Assembly: GCA_049515655.1 (NCBI GenBank)
Contig: JBEKTW010000007.1
Coordinates: 1 to 64,000, forward strand
From: JBEKTW01 sp049515655
GTDB lineage: Bacteria > Bacteroidota > Ignavibacteria > UBA10030 > SZUA-254
Reading direction: 5' to 3'
DNA: 64,000 nucleotides
The translations under genes and the position numbers were made by a program. The number at the start of each line of letters is the position of its first letter. Position 1 is the stretch's first letter. Shown piece by piece: positions 18,601 to 25,809 of this stretch. A model generated the notes under the pieces. The model was not told the DNA's origin, searched no databases, and saw nothing but the letters and a program-made list of their open reading frames with translations.

Positions 18601-20311
18601 GTATGATGGCACACTGCAACAGGTGAACTTTGCGGGAGCGGTCGCGAGCGCAGGACAACCGATCGGCGAAGCGCACGTGCAACTGGGTGACAAGTATGGT
18701 AATCCTGTGTCTCAGGGTACCCCGGTCTACTTCGCGACGAACGCAGGTGTGATTCAGGGGTCTGCAGTTGCTGATGCCAACGGTTTTGCAAAGGTCACGT
18801 GGTACGGTGGCAACCCAATTCCAGCCCAGGAACTCGCAATCGTAACCTTGACGGCAGTTGGTGACAACGGCCAGTACACAGTCAGTGACACGGTCTTGTA
18901 TTCAGGGCAGGGACTGATCAGCGGAAACTTGCCGGCGAATTTCGTCCTGAGGTCGGGCATCGATACAGTCATCACCTATAAAGTGGCAGACGCTAGCGGT
19001 AATCCCCTCGCATCCGGCAGCGCTATCCAGGTCAGTGAGTCGGGGACATCAGCCCCGGTGCTGAGTGGAAACATAAATGTGACAATGCCGGATACGCGAA
19101 ACGTCAATGCCGCGAAGTTCTCGTTCGAAATCAAGGACACGAATACCGTGATAACCGGCCAACGATCATTGACAGTCTCTATTCAAGTCAACGGCCCGAA
19201 TGGAACAGCAACGCAGTCGGTGTCTGGAATTGTGCAGGGAATCCTGCAAAGCGGCGGGCGCACGAGGTTGCCCGGATCGGTTGCTCTCCTGACAACAACC
19301 CCTACCGATTTGCAGGTTATCGGAACTGGCGGCACGGAGACATCCTCGTTACTCTTCGAGATCCGGGATTCACTCGGCGTTCCTGTTGACTCATCCTACC
19401 GGGTGCGATTTACTCTCAACAACGCGCCATCCGGGACGTTCATCTCGCCTGATTCCGGGTTCTCCGATCCTACCACGGGACACATCGGAGCCACGGTCCA
19501 CTCTGGAACGGTTGCCGGTGTCGTTCAGGTGGTTGCCACGGTTGTGTCGCCGACGACACTCATAACGTCGACTCCTGTGCTCATCGTAGTCCATGCCGGC
19601 TTGCCGGATCAGGCACACTTCTCCATCAACACGTCCAAGCTTAATGTCGCTGGACAGGATATCGATGGAAACACCGCCACGATCGGAGTTATCGTGGGTG
19701 ACAAGTATGCTAATCCGGTTGCCGAACATACAGCTGTGTACTTCACCACCAGTATCGGTATTGTTACAGCCAGCACATTCACGAATGCCCAAGGCGAGGG
19801 CGCTGCAACGCTCCTATCGGGTAACCCGCGCAATAAGGCCCTTGTTACCCCACCGCCGGGATTTGGGTATGTCTATGCGAAATCGACCGGGATAAACGGT
19901 GTCATCATACAGGACAGCGTGTATATACTGTTCTCGGGCGATCCACAGCTTGGCAACCTGAATCCGGCAACGCCGTTTGCCGTCCCCAAGGGCGGTGAAT
20001 CAGGACCGATCACCTTCACACTGCAGGATGAAAACGGGAATCCGCTTGCCGCAGGAACGCAAATCAGTGTAACGCTCCAGTATACTCCACCGCCTAATGC
20101 GACAGGAATCAGTGTCGTGGCAACGGGCGATGTGAGTGTTACACTGGGTGATACACAGCAGAACGGTCCTGGAATAACGCAGTTCTCGTTCAGGATCATT
20201 GACCAGTCGAACGGCGGCATGCCATCAAAAGTATCGGCGACGATCCTTATCCATGCTACCAGTCCGAATGGTAACCCTGCTGATATTCAGCTGAGCGGTA
20301 CTATCGGATAG
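12674..20311 (+). CDS. Giant surface lipoprotein with 21 Ig-like (Big_1/invasin-type) modules
   Basis: This 2545-residue exported protein has a hydrophobic signal segment (about residues 14-32) ending FYSC, so Cys33 is a probable lipidation site. A carboxypeptidase-regulatory-like beta domain (about 47-125) follows. The rest is seven superunits of about 340 residues. Each has module A with an F-E-x-x-D-S-L-G core (residues 185, 534, 873, 1202, 1540, 1886, 2228), module B with GDKYGNPV, and module C with NGNPLAxGT plus a GPNGTA strand. The Asp/Gly/Asn-rich turns recall bacterial Ig-like group 1 domains of invasins and adhesins. There is no sortase, autotransporter or Por tail signal. It lies 63 bases after the secretin, probably in the same operon. 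A stalk or adhesin role with the pilus is inference. Confidence 0.8.
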   Translation: MTKKIDTSFAAKSLGVSILLIALLLLPLFFYSCKETSTGPTTSNKPSPAAVSGKVYGKLISGTVLRFIGGVTVTLQAQGDTTKQSYTYGNTDSMYHFTVAFSDSPATKSVTLTLAHGGFGTKTTAYNVLAGQNITTWRDTLADTTSLPQPGQGSGSAANLVFISSTSSYANVHGAGGIETAIFTFEARDSLGVSVDVLHQAKVRFQLIDSTGGGEFLTPLLDSTGTTGGRHGRVWTTLNVGNHTGIAQVQALLTNKPSISATAPAFPIYGGPADLAHFSLGVDKMNFPALGLIGVQNKISVQIGDKWGNPVRKGTQVLFGTSAGVIQALDSTDDIGQAQVILTSGNPQPPNGYDIVTATTTGGDSSKILQKPVVILWSGPAIIDSVKGTDTSFTVRSNGALGVTYRVYDQKSHPLAQGTQITVTVVGDGASHLATSGDLSAILPDTQDSTYTKFHIQIQDTSGAPAAVDKPFFIVINVTGPNGTAQKILPGTLRGAQGGPGTVGKPASIVLASVSPGQISVKGSGGPASAVVTFLVLDRNGHSVPQGSALVKFRLSLLAGVTLFPDTIRTDVLGRVQTTITSGTQAGVVQVVASTDTGGGNFISSSPVPITVAGGLPDAAHFTLAVEKFNVPGLVVAGLTDIITAYVGDKYANPVQDNTAVYFTTSGGITTPTGLTKGGSTSSTLITGNPNPVGGIDSVTATTINKDSVKITGIARVIFSGHPSIQSVDTVVINDGATVPVNFWVKDKENGNPLSAGTTITAALQGDQSVTNQLQFTGDLSTTLGDQFSGGAHITDFSVTIRDTGVGDLNQGSFKLIISVNGPNGSTAKNVVGILKPSAAPIIQRIALVSAGDRRLSVKNAPAPAIDSSIFVFEIQDNLGRAISVKNVPIDFLLTGAPGTFSPPRQFTDSFGNAKTIFYSGTDTGSVSIQAEYGSILSAPQNLIILPGPASAVRLSLTRPPDSTKKVNFPGAVFTSSDKIGEAHAIVTDLYGNPVAIGTEVDFSSNGGHINPSGYTNSGGLAIVDWYGGAPTGAAGIVTVKAKVGSLADSATVVYSNAPQVSIAALPNPLRSGIDTIITFRVKDVNGNPLAQGTTIHLGVSGSASNYVLVSGDTTLPDTKDTAYTYINYHVRDTNTVILDNRNLSFTLSVSGLNGSKQLTVNGSIQGAVPPSFSVLALVGMSANNLSVKGVGQPDTSTTLTYELQDSSHRTIRTSGVPVLFRFFGVAGRFDSSTAMTDANGHARNTFHSDVIAETAKVQAVAKGIPSTLQNIFVQGGPPYKDFFTFRLIRPPDSLAKVNFPGGFQVGQDIGEAIVQVRDRYGNIVPIGTPIKFTSTGGVITGTAYTDQDGAVAASWRGGSPIPLHGIAKVVASAQGDPGLVGDSAQVIYSGQARILGGISGSLNMRHGIDTTVSYTVQDDSLNPLAQGTTIQVSVIGDGSNSLVLSGDKSITLSDTKLTGTGITSFKFRLRDTSTATFTPLQASVMIQVSGPNGTATQATADTLQGAPVPNVWRIALTSPLAPQQLTVKGGGSETVLLSYQVQDSLGNSIPKAGVKVFFSNIRVPGSFTPDTTVTDKNGLAQTAFHSDTVAGIAMVYAQLIGQAIQSGLTQVVIVGGPPDQKHFTVKLVDASSNPVTVCPSLTNFAGGVCKENEVGRVGVLAGDKYANPVPAGTSIYFTANAGVVVGSATTDATGIAIVSWYCGNPLPPGGIAVVTASAAGQSGTVRDSTIAVWSGQAIVSGGLASNFIFRLGIDTTITYKVADANGNPIASGNTIQVSVSATSAPVLSGNVNVTMPDTRDTNATKFSFHIKDTNTVITGQRSLTVTIQVSGPNGRATQQVNGTLQGTIVVPPTLAAVGRVALVSASTLQLTVQGGGGAETSLLTFEIQDSLGNPVPKDSVQIAFIDSGVVGSFSPTTALTDNNGQVQTLFRSGTTAGIARVSAKTVASNIVASFTNILIVGGKPALQFTTFILTPYDGTLQQVNFAGAVASAGQPIGEAHVQLGDKYGNPVSQGTPVYFATNAGVIQGSAVADANGFAKVTWYGGNPIPAQELAIVTLTAVGDNGQYTVSDTVLYSGQGLISGNLPANFVLRSGIDTVITYKVADASGNPLASGSAIQVSESGTSAPVLSGNINVTMPDTRNVNAAKFSFEIKDTNTVITGQRSLTVSIQVNGPNGTATQSVSGIVQGILQSGGRTRLPGSVALLTTTPTDLQVIGTGGTETSSLLFEIRDSLGVPVDSSYRVRFTLNNAPSGTFISPDSGFSDPTTGHIGATVHSGTVAGVVQVVATVVSPTTLITSTPVLIVVHAGLPDQAHFSINTSKLNVAGQDIDGNTATIGVIVGDKYANPVAEHTAVYFTTSIGIVTASTFTNAQGEGAATLLSGNPRNKALVTPPPGFGYVYAKSTGINGVIIQDSVYILFSGDPQLGNLNPATPFAVPKGGESGPITFTLQDENGNPLAAGTQISVTLQYTPPPNATGISVVATGDVSVTLGDTQQNGPGITQFSFRIIDQSNGGMPSKVSATILIHATSPNGNPADIQLSGTIG
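13130..20305 (+). repeat. Seven tandem ~1.02-kb coding repeats (A-B-C Ig-like triads)
   Basis: The A-module core recurs at about 13226, 14273, 15290, 16277, 17291, 18329 and 19355, a mean step of about 1.02 kb. Most units have diverged at DNA level. The C modules of units 5 and 6 (about 17930-18200 and 18950-19220) are still nearly identical over long stretches. Confidence 0.85.
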
Positions 20312-20331
20312 TCCGCTCTTCGCAGGAAATC

Positions 20332-20369
20332 AAAAACGCCATCTCGCTGCAGCGGGATGGCGTTTTTTT
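20332..20369. terminator. Terminator after the giant lipoprotein gene
   Basis: AAAAACGCCATC and GATGGCGTTTTTTT flank a stem that continues through CGCTGCAGCG. The plus-strand T run follows directly. It lies between convergent genes and has A-rich sequence on the other side, so it may serve both directions. Confidence 0.88.
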
Positions 20370-20489
20370 GCTTATGAGAGGTGAGAAGGAATTCGAGGGA
20401 AGAGAGTCCTGAAGCTTTCTTTGTTGGCACGTATTGTTTTTTCGAGGTCGACGCGCGAGTGAGCGAGTGAGACAAATTATCTCATCATC

Positions 20490-21482
20490 TCATAATCTCA
20501 TCTCCATCATTCCATTCTCAACATACCACACGTAAGCTTCTCTCATCGCATCTTCTACGGATGTGGGTTGATAGTCAAGCTCTCGTTGTGATTTCTCGAT
20601 AGAGTACCAGTTCGCCATGCCGACGCCGGCGACAAGCTCTGACGTGATCCACGGCTGAATATTGGTTAGAGCACCAATGAGATCGAAGGTTCTCGCGATG
20701 GACTTAACTGCCCAGACCGGAGCTTTGACGACCGGCGTTCTCCCGCCAAGAACTTTTGCTGCAAGTGCAAATATTTCTTTGTGGGTAAGGTTCACTCCCC
20801 CGAGGATGTATCGTTCACCCGGTCGCCCGCGCATAGCGGCGCCGATGTGTCCGGCGACTACGTCGTGCACGCTGACAATGTTCATTCCGCCTTCAACGTA
20901 TGCCGGTATACGACCACGCTTGATGTCGCGCACAATCTGGCCTCCGTGGATATATGCGTCGCGCGGGCCGATGACGACGGTCGGATTGACGAGCGTGGCG
21001 TGTAGTCCCTGTCCGACGCCGTTGAGGATTTCAAGTTCCGCCAGATGCTTTGAATACTTATACCCGATGTTCGTGCCCCAGTTATATTCCGTGGATTCAT
21101 CGATGAGTAGACCGTCAGTGCGGAAGCCGATGGCTGCCACGGAACTGGTGTGAACAAGTTTCTCGACCCCGAGCCCAAGGCACGATTCGACGACGTTCCT
21201 GGTCCCGTTAACGTTGATATCCATCTGCTCGTCCCGCTTTCGCCTCCAAAAGGAAACAATTGCGGCCGTGTGAAACACCGTGTCGCACCCCAGCATTGCT
21301 TTGCGAAGCGAACTCCGGTCTCGAACATCTCCGGTAACATGTTCGACCTCGACACCTTTGAGTGCCAGTGCGCTTGAGGTGGCGCGATGAAAGGCTCTGA
21401 CAGTATAGCCCCGCTTCAGGAGCTCAACGGTAAGGTTGGAGCCGACACACCCTGTCGCACCGGTGACGAGAATTGTTTTCAA
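20490..21482 (-). CDS. NAD(P)-dependent extended SDR (epimerase / dihydroflavonol reductase-like)
   Basis: The 330-residue protein has a Rossmann fold with the GATGCVG nucleotide motif at residues 8-14, the catalytic serine in TSS (112-114) and the Y-x-x-x-K pair Tyr141/Lys145. This is the layout of extended short-chain dehydrogenases. The overall look, with an HTAAxVSFW segment and a DVVAGHIGAA segment, is that of dihydroflavonol-4-reductase-like or HpnA-type enzymes that act on sugar-like or isoprenoid-linked hydroxyketones. The substrate cannot be read from the sequence. It is downstream of the hemB remnant on the same strand, with a 61-base gap, and converges on the giant lipoprotein gene. 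Confidence 0.8.
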   Translation of the reverse strand: MKTILVTGATGCVGSNLTVELLKRGYTVRAFHRATSSALALKGVEVEHVTGDVRDRSSLRKAMLGCDTVFHTAAIVSFWRRKRDEQMDINVNGTRNVVESCLGLGVEKLVHTSSVAAIGFRTDGLLIDESTEYNWGTNIGYKYSKHLAELEILNGVGQGLHATLVNPTVVIGPRDAYIHGGQIVRDIKRGRIPAYVEGGMNIVSVHDVVAGHIGAAMRGRPGERYILGGVNLTHKEIFALAAKVLGGRTPVVKAPVWAVKSIARTFDLIGALTNIQPWITSELVAGVGMANWYSIEKSQRELDYQPTSVEDAMREAYVWYVENGMMEMRL

Positions 21483-21543
21483 TCTCTCATGCCCTCCCGA
21501 TCTGGTCTTGTTGTGTGAGAATTGTGGGATCCTGCCAGAAAGG

Positions 21544-21849
21544 TTACAGGAGTTTTGCCGCTTCCTTCGCGAAATACGTGAGAATCAGGTCGGCGCCGGC
21601 GCGTTTAATGCCGGTCAGCATTTCCATCATCACGCGCTCCTCGTCAATCCAGCCGAGTTTGCCTGCGGCTTTGACCATCGCGTATTCGCCGCTGACGTTG
21701 TAGGCGGCCGTCGGCATCTGATTTGAAAGTTCAGTTTCCCTCACCATCGAGCGGAGTGTTTCCGTCATTCCCGTTCGGCGGAGACGGCGAAAGGGCTGGG
21801 TCTCTTTTCGATCATGGATTCCGGGAACATGTTTCTCATCGTTCCGCAT
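21544..21849 (-). pseudogene. hemB: Internally deleted hemB (delta-aminolevulinic acid dehydratase) remnant
   Basis: Only 101 codons remain of an enzyme that is usually about 325 residues. Residues 20-42 match the HemB N-terminus (RRLRRTGMTETLRSMVRET). From residue 44 the sequence is the HemB C-terminus (AAYNVSGEYAMVKAAG, then KRAGADLILTYFAKEA). Everything between is missing, including the metal-binding cysteines and both active-site lysines, yet the junction is in frame. The product cannot make porphobilinogen. An intact hemB may exist elsewhere, or haem synthesis may be lost. An assembly collapse is also possible. The first 19 residues do not resemble HemB, so the start is uncertain. Confidence 0.85.
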
Positions 21850-21922
21850 AACGTAGTACTTTCTCTGAAAGTGATTTTTCCCAATTTACCAAACTCCGGT
21901 TTCAACTACAAATGTGAGAGAT

Positions 21923-22042
21923 GTAGGACAGAATTCCTATTCTGTCCATGTGGCGGATACGATGGGGATCGTATCCTACCGTTTTCAATGGTAGGACAGA
22001 CCCCGTTCTGTCTTTGTGGACACGATGGGAATCGTGTCCTAC
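21923..22042. repeat. REP-like palindromic modules 3' of the transposase gene
   Basis: There are two modules, 21923-21979 and 21991-22042. Each begins GTAGGACAG and ends ATCCTAC or GTCCTAC, and each contains two hairpins. In the first module these are GGACAGAATtcctATTCTGTCC and GGATACGATggggATCGTATCC, written here with loops in lower case. The ends also pair with each other. The TAG stop of the transposase gene lies inside the second module. Confidence 0.85.
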
Positions 22043-22536
22043 TGGTTTGGTTCGATGCCGGGGCGCCACCATTTCCAGTCTCCCGGGTTTTCTAAAAGAC
22101 CGGCTTTCAAGGGGTTCTCGAAAATGTACTCAGCGGTTTTATGGTATTCGTCTTGATCTCGGATAATTCTATCGTATGATTCATTCTGCCAAAGAGACCC
22201 GTTTCTTTGCAGTACTTCGTTGATCTTGCGGGCGCAAAACCTTTTGATGTCTCCGATGATGCTTCCCAACGGTTCAACTTTGCCATTTCCTTCAATCGGT
22301 TGCAAAATGACATGGACGTGATCGGGCATCACCGTGTGGTCGTAAAGATAGTATCGTTTGTTTCCGTAGAAAGCCAGTGCATTCAAGATAATTGGGGAAA
22401 TGTCATCCCGGGTTAAGTCACATACCGCTTGATCCTTCAAGGCGAAGATGACATGATAGGTTGCACCCGGGAGTTCCCAATGAGGTAAATGCCGACGATG
22501 GAGAGTGAGTTTCGAGATCGTTTTCTGCCGTTTCAT
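22039..22536 (-). CDS. REP-associated tyrosine transposase (RAYT, Y1/HUH family)
   Basis: RAYTs are single-copy relatives of IS200/IS605 transposases that cut single-stranded REP hairpins. The 165-residue protein has the HUH motif as His73-Val74-His75 in MPDHVHVILQP, a mid-protein GxIIGxIKRF helix, and the C-terminal EYIFENPLKAGLL segment with candidate nucleophile tyrosines Tyr131 and Tyr137. The GDWKWW end matches the usual family tail. Length is typical. It is flanked on both sides by the palindromic modules described separately, the arrangement expected of a RAYT with its own REP substrates. All key residues are present, so it may be active. It has no partner genes and no visible terminal inverted repeats of an IS. 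Confidence 0.92.
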   Translation of the reverse strand: MKRQKTISKLTLHRRHLPHWELPGATYHVIFALKDQAVCDLTRDDISPIILNALAFYGNKRYYLYDHTVMPDHVHVILQPIEGNGKVEPLGSIIGDIKRFCARKINEVLQRNGSLWQNESYDRIIRDQDEYHKTAEYIFENPLKAGLLENPGDWKWWRPGIEPNQ

Positions 22537-22567
22537 TGATTTATTGGATGTTTACAAGTTCAACGCA

Positions 22568-22649
22568 GTAGGACAGAATTCCTATTCTGTCCATAAGGTA
22601 GGACAGGCCCCGGTCTGTCTTCGTGGACACGATAGGAATCGTGTCCTAC
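22568..22649. repeat. REP-like palindromic modules 5' of the transposase gene
   Basis: A half module (22568-22592, GTAGGACAGAATTCC with its hairpin partner) is followed by a complete module (22598-22649) nearly identical to the one at 21991-22042. The TAG stop codon of the following hydrolase gene (22646-22648 on the minus strand) is provided by the end of this module. Confidence 0.85.
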
Positions 22650-23446
22650 TTTGATATCTTCTTCAGGAAGGTTATCAGATGTTTGTTGAACTCCTCCGTG
22701 TTTTCCAAATTGCTCATGTGCGCGGCATTGGGAATCACGCGAAGCTCCGCATTGGGAATCTTCTCCTTCATGGCATGCGAGGCAGACGGCGGCGTGAGAT
22801 TGTCATGCTGGCCGACGAGAATAAGCGTGGGAACTTTGATGCTGTACAATGCCGGTGTGGAATCCGTTCGGGCAGCAAGCGCGATGAGGGTTCCGGCGAC
22901 CGCGACAGGAGAAGACTTCTCGATGATCCTACGGATTGTCTCGATCGCCGACGGATTGGTTTCGAACGTTCTTTTATGGAAGACACCCTGGACGAACGAT
23001 TCGGCGAATTTTTTCACTCCTTCGGTTTTCACCGTCTTCGCCTGAATTGCGCGCCTGACTCTCCCTTCGTTCCCGTCGGCTTCACTGCGCGTGTCGCAGA
23101 GGACAAGCGCGCGAATACGCTCGGGGTGACGTTCAATTGCCCGGAGCGCGATATATCCCCCCATCGATATTCCCACAACAACGGGTTTTGAGATCTTTAG
23201 ATGGTCCAGCAATCCTATCAAATCATCCACAAAATACTCCACGGAGTATTGCCCGTCGCCCACATCGCTGGAACCGTGGCCCCGCACATCATACGTGATG
23301 ACGTAGCAGTCCTTCTTTAATACGTCGACCTGCGGTTTCCACATTTCTTTGCTGAAGGGGAAACCGTGAATGAGGATGACAGGGATTCCTGTCCGTTGTC
23401 CTGCTATTTCGTATTCCATTCCGATGCCGTTCAACGTTGCTCGCAT
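22646..23446 (-). CDS. Alpha/beta-fold hydrolase
   Basis: The 266-residue enzyme has the HGFP oxyanion segment (27-30), nucleophile Ser94 in GISMGG, and predicted acid Asp215 (QHDNLTPP) and base His243 (NAAHMSN). These make a complete triad, as in 3-oxoadipate enol-lactonase-like and related esterases. I start at ATG 23446; the frame is open to 23548, but that part overlaps the terC end and lacks family similarity. The gene begins 11 bases after terC on the same strand. Its last codons and stop lie in a REP module, so the original C-terminus may have been altered by repeat insertion. The substrate is not deducible. Confidence 0.85.
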   Translation of the reverse strand: MRATLNGIGMEYEIAGQRTGIPVILIHGFPFSKEMWKPQVDVLKKDCYVITYDVRGHGSSDVGDGQYSVEYFVDDLIGLLDHLKISKPVVVGISMGGYIALRAIERHPERIRALVLCDTRSEADGNEGRVRRAIQAKTVKTEGVKKFAESFVQGVFHKRTFETNPSAIETIRRIIEKSSPVAVAGTLIALAARTDSTPALYSIKVPTLILVGQHDNLTPPSASHAMKEKIPNAELRVIPNAAHMSNLENTEEFNKHLITFLKKISK

Positions 23447-23457
23447 GACGTATTCCC

Positions 23458-24351
23458 TTATTTCTTCCGCGCGATAGACGATACGATTGAAACCGCCAGA
23501 ATAATGAAAATAACCAAAATCGAGGAGTGAATCGGGATGATGAACCAATGCTCAATCAACATCTTGGCACCAATGAACGACAGGACGACGGACAATCCCA
23601 CCTTCAGATAGCGGAATTTCCTCATGAAATTTGCCAGCACAAAGTACAATGTCCGTAATCCCAGAATGGCGGAAATATTTGATGTGTAGATAATGATGGG
23701 GTCGCGCGTGATCGCGAAGATTGCCGGGATCGAATCGGTGGCAAAAGCCAGATCGGTTGTCTCGATCATCACAAGAACCAGGAGTAAAGGAGTGATGAAT
23801 CGTTTTCCATCCCGGTGCACAAAAAACGTTGAGCCTTCGTAGCTTGGTGTCATCGGGAAGAATCTCCGGCAATATCGTACAAAAGGGTTTCGCTCCGGAT
23901 GCACCTCTGTTTCTTTTTGTAGTGCGAGTCTGACGGCGGTGTAAATTAGGAATATGCCAAAGAGGTAGAGCACCCAATGGAATTGTGCGACGAGCGCGGC
24001 CCCGGCAACAATGAAAGCTGCGCGCATTACCACGGCGCTTAGGACGCCCCAGTACAGGACGCGGTGCTGGAATTCTGGTGGTACCGCAAAGTAGGAGAAA
24101 ATAATAACGAACACGAAAATGTTATCGACCGATAGCGCCTCTTCGACAACATAGCCGGCGAAAAATTCCATGGCCTTAACGCTGCCTAATTTCAGGAAGA
24201 CGAAAAGATTAAACGAAAACGCCATAATAATCCACACGGCGCTCCAGATCAGTGCTTCCTTCATCGAAGGGAAGTGCGCCCGCCGCTGAAACACGCCGAG
24301 GTCGAGTGCAAGCATCACGATAACGAGAATTCCGAAAGAAAGAAGAATCAT
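23458..24351 (-). CDS. TerC/Alx family integral membrane protein
   Basis: The 297-residue polytopic protein has about eight hydrophobic helices. The conserved acidic pairs of TerC proteins are visible in EEALSVDNIFVF (about residues 70-81) and TDLAFATDSIPA (about 199-210). Family members export metal ions, notably manganese for Alx/MeeF-type proteins, or act during exoenzyme metalation; TerC itself is linked to tellurite resistance. Which ion is handled here cannot be told. It follows citrate synthase by about 70 bases on the same strand and precedes the hydrolase by 11 bases, but there is no other ter gene nearby, so a general metal-homeostasis role is more likely than tellurite resistance. 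Confidence 0.88.
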   Translation of the reverse strand: MILLSFGILVIVMLALDLGVFQRRAHFPSMKEALIWSAVWIIMAFSFNLFVFLKLGSVKAMEFFAGYVVEEALSVDNIFVFVIIFSYFAVPPEFQHRVLYWGVLSAVVMRAAFIVAGAALVAQFHWVLYLFGIFLIYTAVRLALQKETEVHPERNPFVRYCRRFFPMTPSYEGSTFFVHRDGKRFITPLLLVLVMIETTDLAFATDSIPAIFAITRDPIIIYTSNISAILGLRTLYFVLANFMRKFRYLKVGLSVVLSFIGAKMLIEHWFIIPIHSSILVIFIILAVSIVSSIARKK

Positions 24352-24420
24352 ACTCTCAGCGTGGTGGTATGCTTGATGTCAATATTCTCTGAGAAGTCGG
24401 AATTCTGCACGCGGGCCAGT

Positions 24421-25749
24421 TCAATGTTCTATCTTGTTTTTCTTGTCTTCCATTCGTTTCCCCATCATAACGTAGTCGCGGGCACCGTGTCCGAGATATA
24501 CCTGCCGCGGTCGGGCAATCTTCTGTTCTGCGTCGAGCAGAAGTTCTTCCCATTGCGCGACCCAGCCGGCGGTGCGGCCGATTGCGAACAGAACCGGGAA
24601 CATTTCCACCGGAAATCCCATCGCCTGATAAATCAAGCCGGAGTAAAAATCCACGTTTGGATAGAGTTTTCTCTTCACAAAGTATTCGTCTTCGAGTGCA
24701 ACGTGTTCAAGCTCAAGAGCGATGTCCAGTTTGGGATTGCGGCCGGTGACCTCGAAGACCTCATCGGCGAGCTTCTTGATAATTTTGGCACGCGGGTCGT
24801 AGTTCTTATACACGCGATGGCCAAACCCCATGAGCTTGCCTTTTCCCTCCTTGACCGACTTGATAAATGCCGGAACGTTATTCTTTGAACCGACCTCATC
24901 GAGCATGTAGAGTACCTCGGCGTTTGCTCCGCCGTGGAGAGGACCGTACAATGCCGCGGCCGCCGCCGCGGTTGCGGAGAATGGGTCGACATGCGAGCTG
25001 CCGACACTCCGCATTGCGTTTGCGCTGCAGTTCTGTTCATGGTCGGCGTGAAGGATGAACAAAACGTCGAGTGCGCGCTCAAGAACAGAATTGACCTTGT
25101 ATCGTATCTCGGTCATCTTGAGAAGCATACTCAGGAAATTCCCCGCGTAACTCAGCTCGTTGTCCGGATAAACGTACGGACGGCCGACACTGTGTCGGTA
25201 GGCGAACGCCGCGAGAGTCGGCATTTTTCCAACGAGCCGGTAGATCTGCAGTTTTCGGGACTCGGGGTCGTTGATATCTTTTGCGTCGGTATAAAACGTC
25301 GACAGTGCGCCAACGGTGCTGACGAGCATGCCCATCGGATGAGCGTCGTAATGAAAGCCATCCATGAATTTCTTGATGTTCTCGTGGATAAGCGTGTGCA
25401 TCATGATGTTGTTCGTCCATTCCTCGGACTGCGGTTTGGTTGGAAGCTCACCGTGAATCAGCAGGTAAGCGGTTTCGAGGTAGGTGCTTTTTTCCGCAAG
25501 CTGCTCGATCGGATAACCGCGATAGCGAAGGATGCCCTTGTCCCCATCGATGTAAGTAATTCGACTTTTACATGACGCTGTGTTCATGAAAGCCGGGTCG
25601 TAGGTCATTAATCCAAAATCATCGTCCTTTACCTTGATCTGCCGAAGATCCATAGCGCGAAGAGTGTCGTGATCAATGGCGAGCTCATACTGCTTGCCCG
25701 TCCTGTTATCGAGGATCGTCAGCGAGTTCTTTGCATTCGTCGGTTGCAT
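24421..25749 (-). CDS. gltA: Citrate synthase
   Basis: Citrate synthase condenses oxaloacetate and acetyl-CoA to open the TCA cycle. The 442-residue protein is a full-length type II-like enzyme. The catalytic residues are His272 (LHGGAN), His311 (GFGHRVYKNYDPRA) and Asp367 (NVDFYSG). The N-terminal beta domain typical of the hexameric, NADH-sensitive Gram-negative enzymes is present, so allosteric control is possible. It is the first gene of a minus-strand group with terC and the hydrolase. A long intergenic stretch lies upstream with a 14-base palindrome at 25810-25823 that may be an operator. Confidence 0.96.
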   Translation of the reverse strand: MQPTNAKNSLTILDNRTGKQYELAIDHDTLRAMDLRQIKVKDDDFGLMTYDPAFMNTASCKSRITYIDGDKGILRYRGYPIEQLAEKSTYLETAYLLIHGELPTKPQSEEWTNNIMMHTLIHENIKKFMDGFHYDAHPMGMLVSTVGALSTFYTDAKDINDPESRKLQIYRLVGKMPTLAAFAYRHSVGRPYVYPDNELSYAGNFLSMLLKMTEIRYKVNSVLERALDVLFILHADHEQNCSANAMRSVGSSHVDPFSATAAAAAALYGPLHGGANAEVLYMLDEVGSKNNVPAFIKSVKEGKGKLMGFGHRVYKNYDPRAKIIKKLADEVFEVTGRNPKLDIALELEHVALEDEYFVKRKLYPNVDFYSGLIYQAMGFPVEMFPVLFAIGRTAGWVAQWEELLLDAEQKIARPRQVYLGHGARDYVMMGKRMEDKKNKIEH

Positions 25750-25809
25750 CGTGGTATCCTTATGTGTCGGTTGTAGATTGAATTTGTTGATTAACTCTCG
25801 TGGGTCTCC

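Noticed and set aside
13130..20305. CRISPR-like periodicity in the giant gene
   Set aside because: The period is about 1 kb, in frame and protein-coding; repeats are degenerate at DNA level, so it is a domain array and not a CRISPR.
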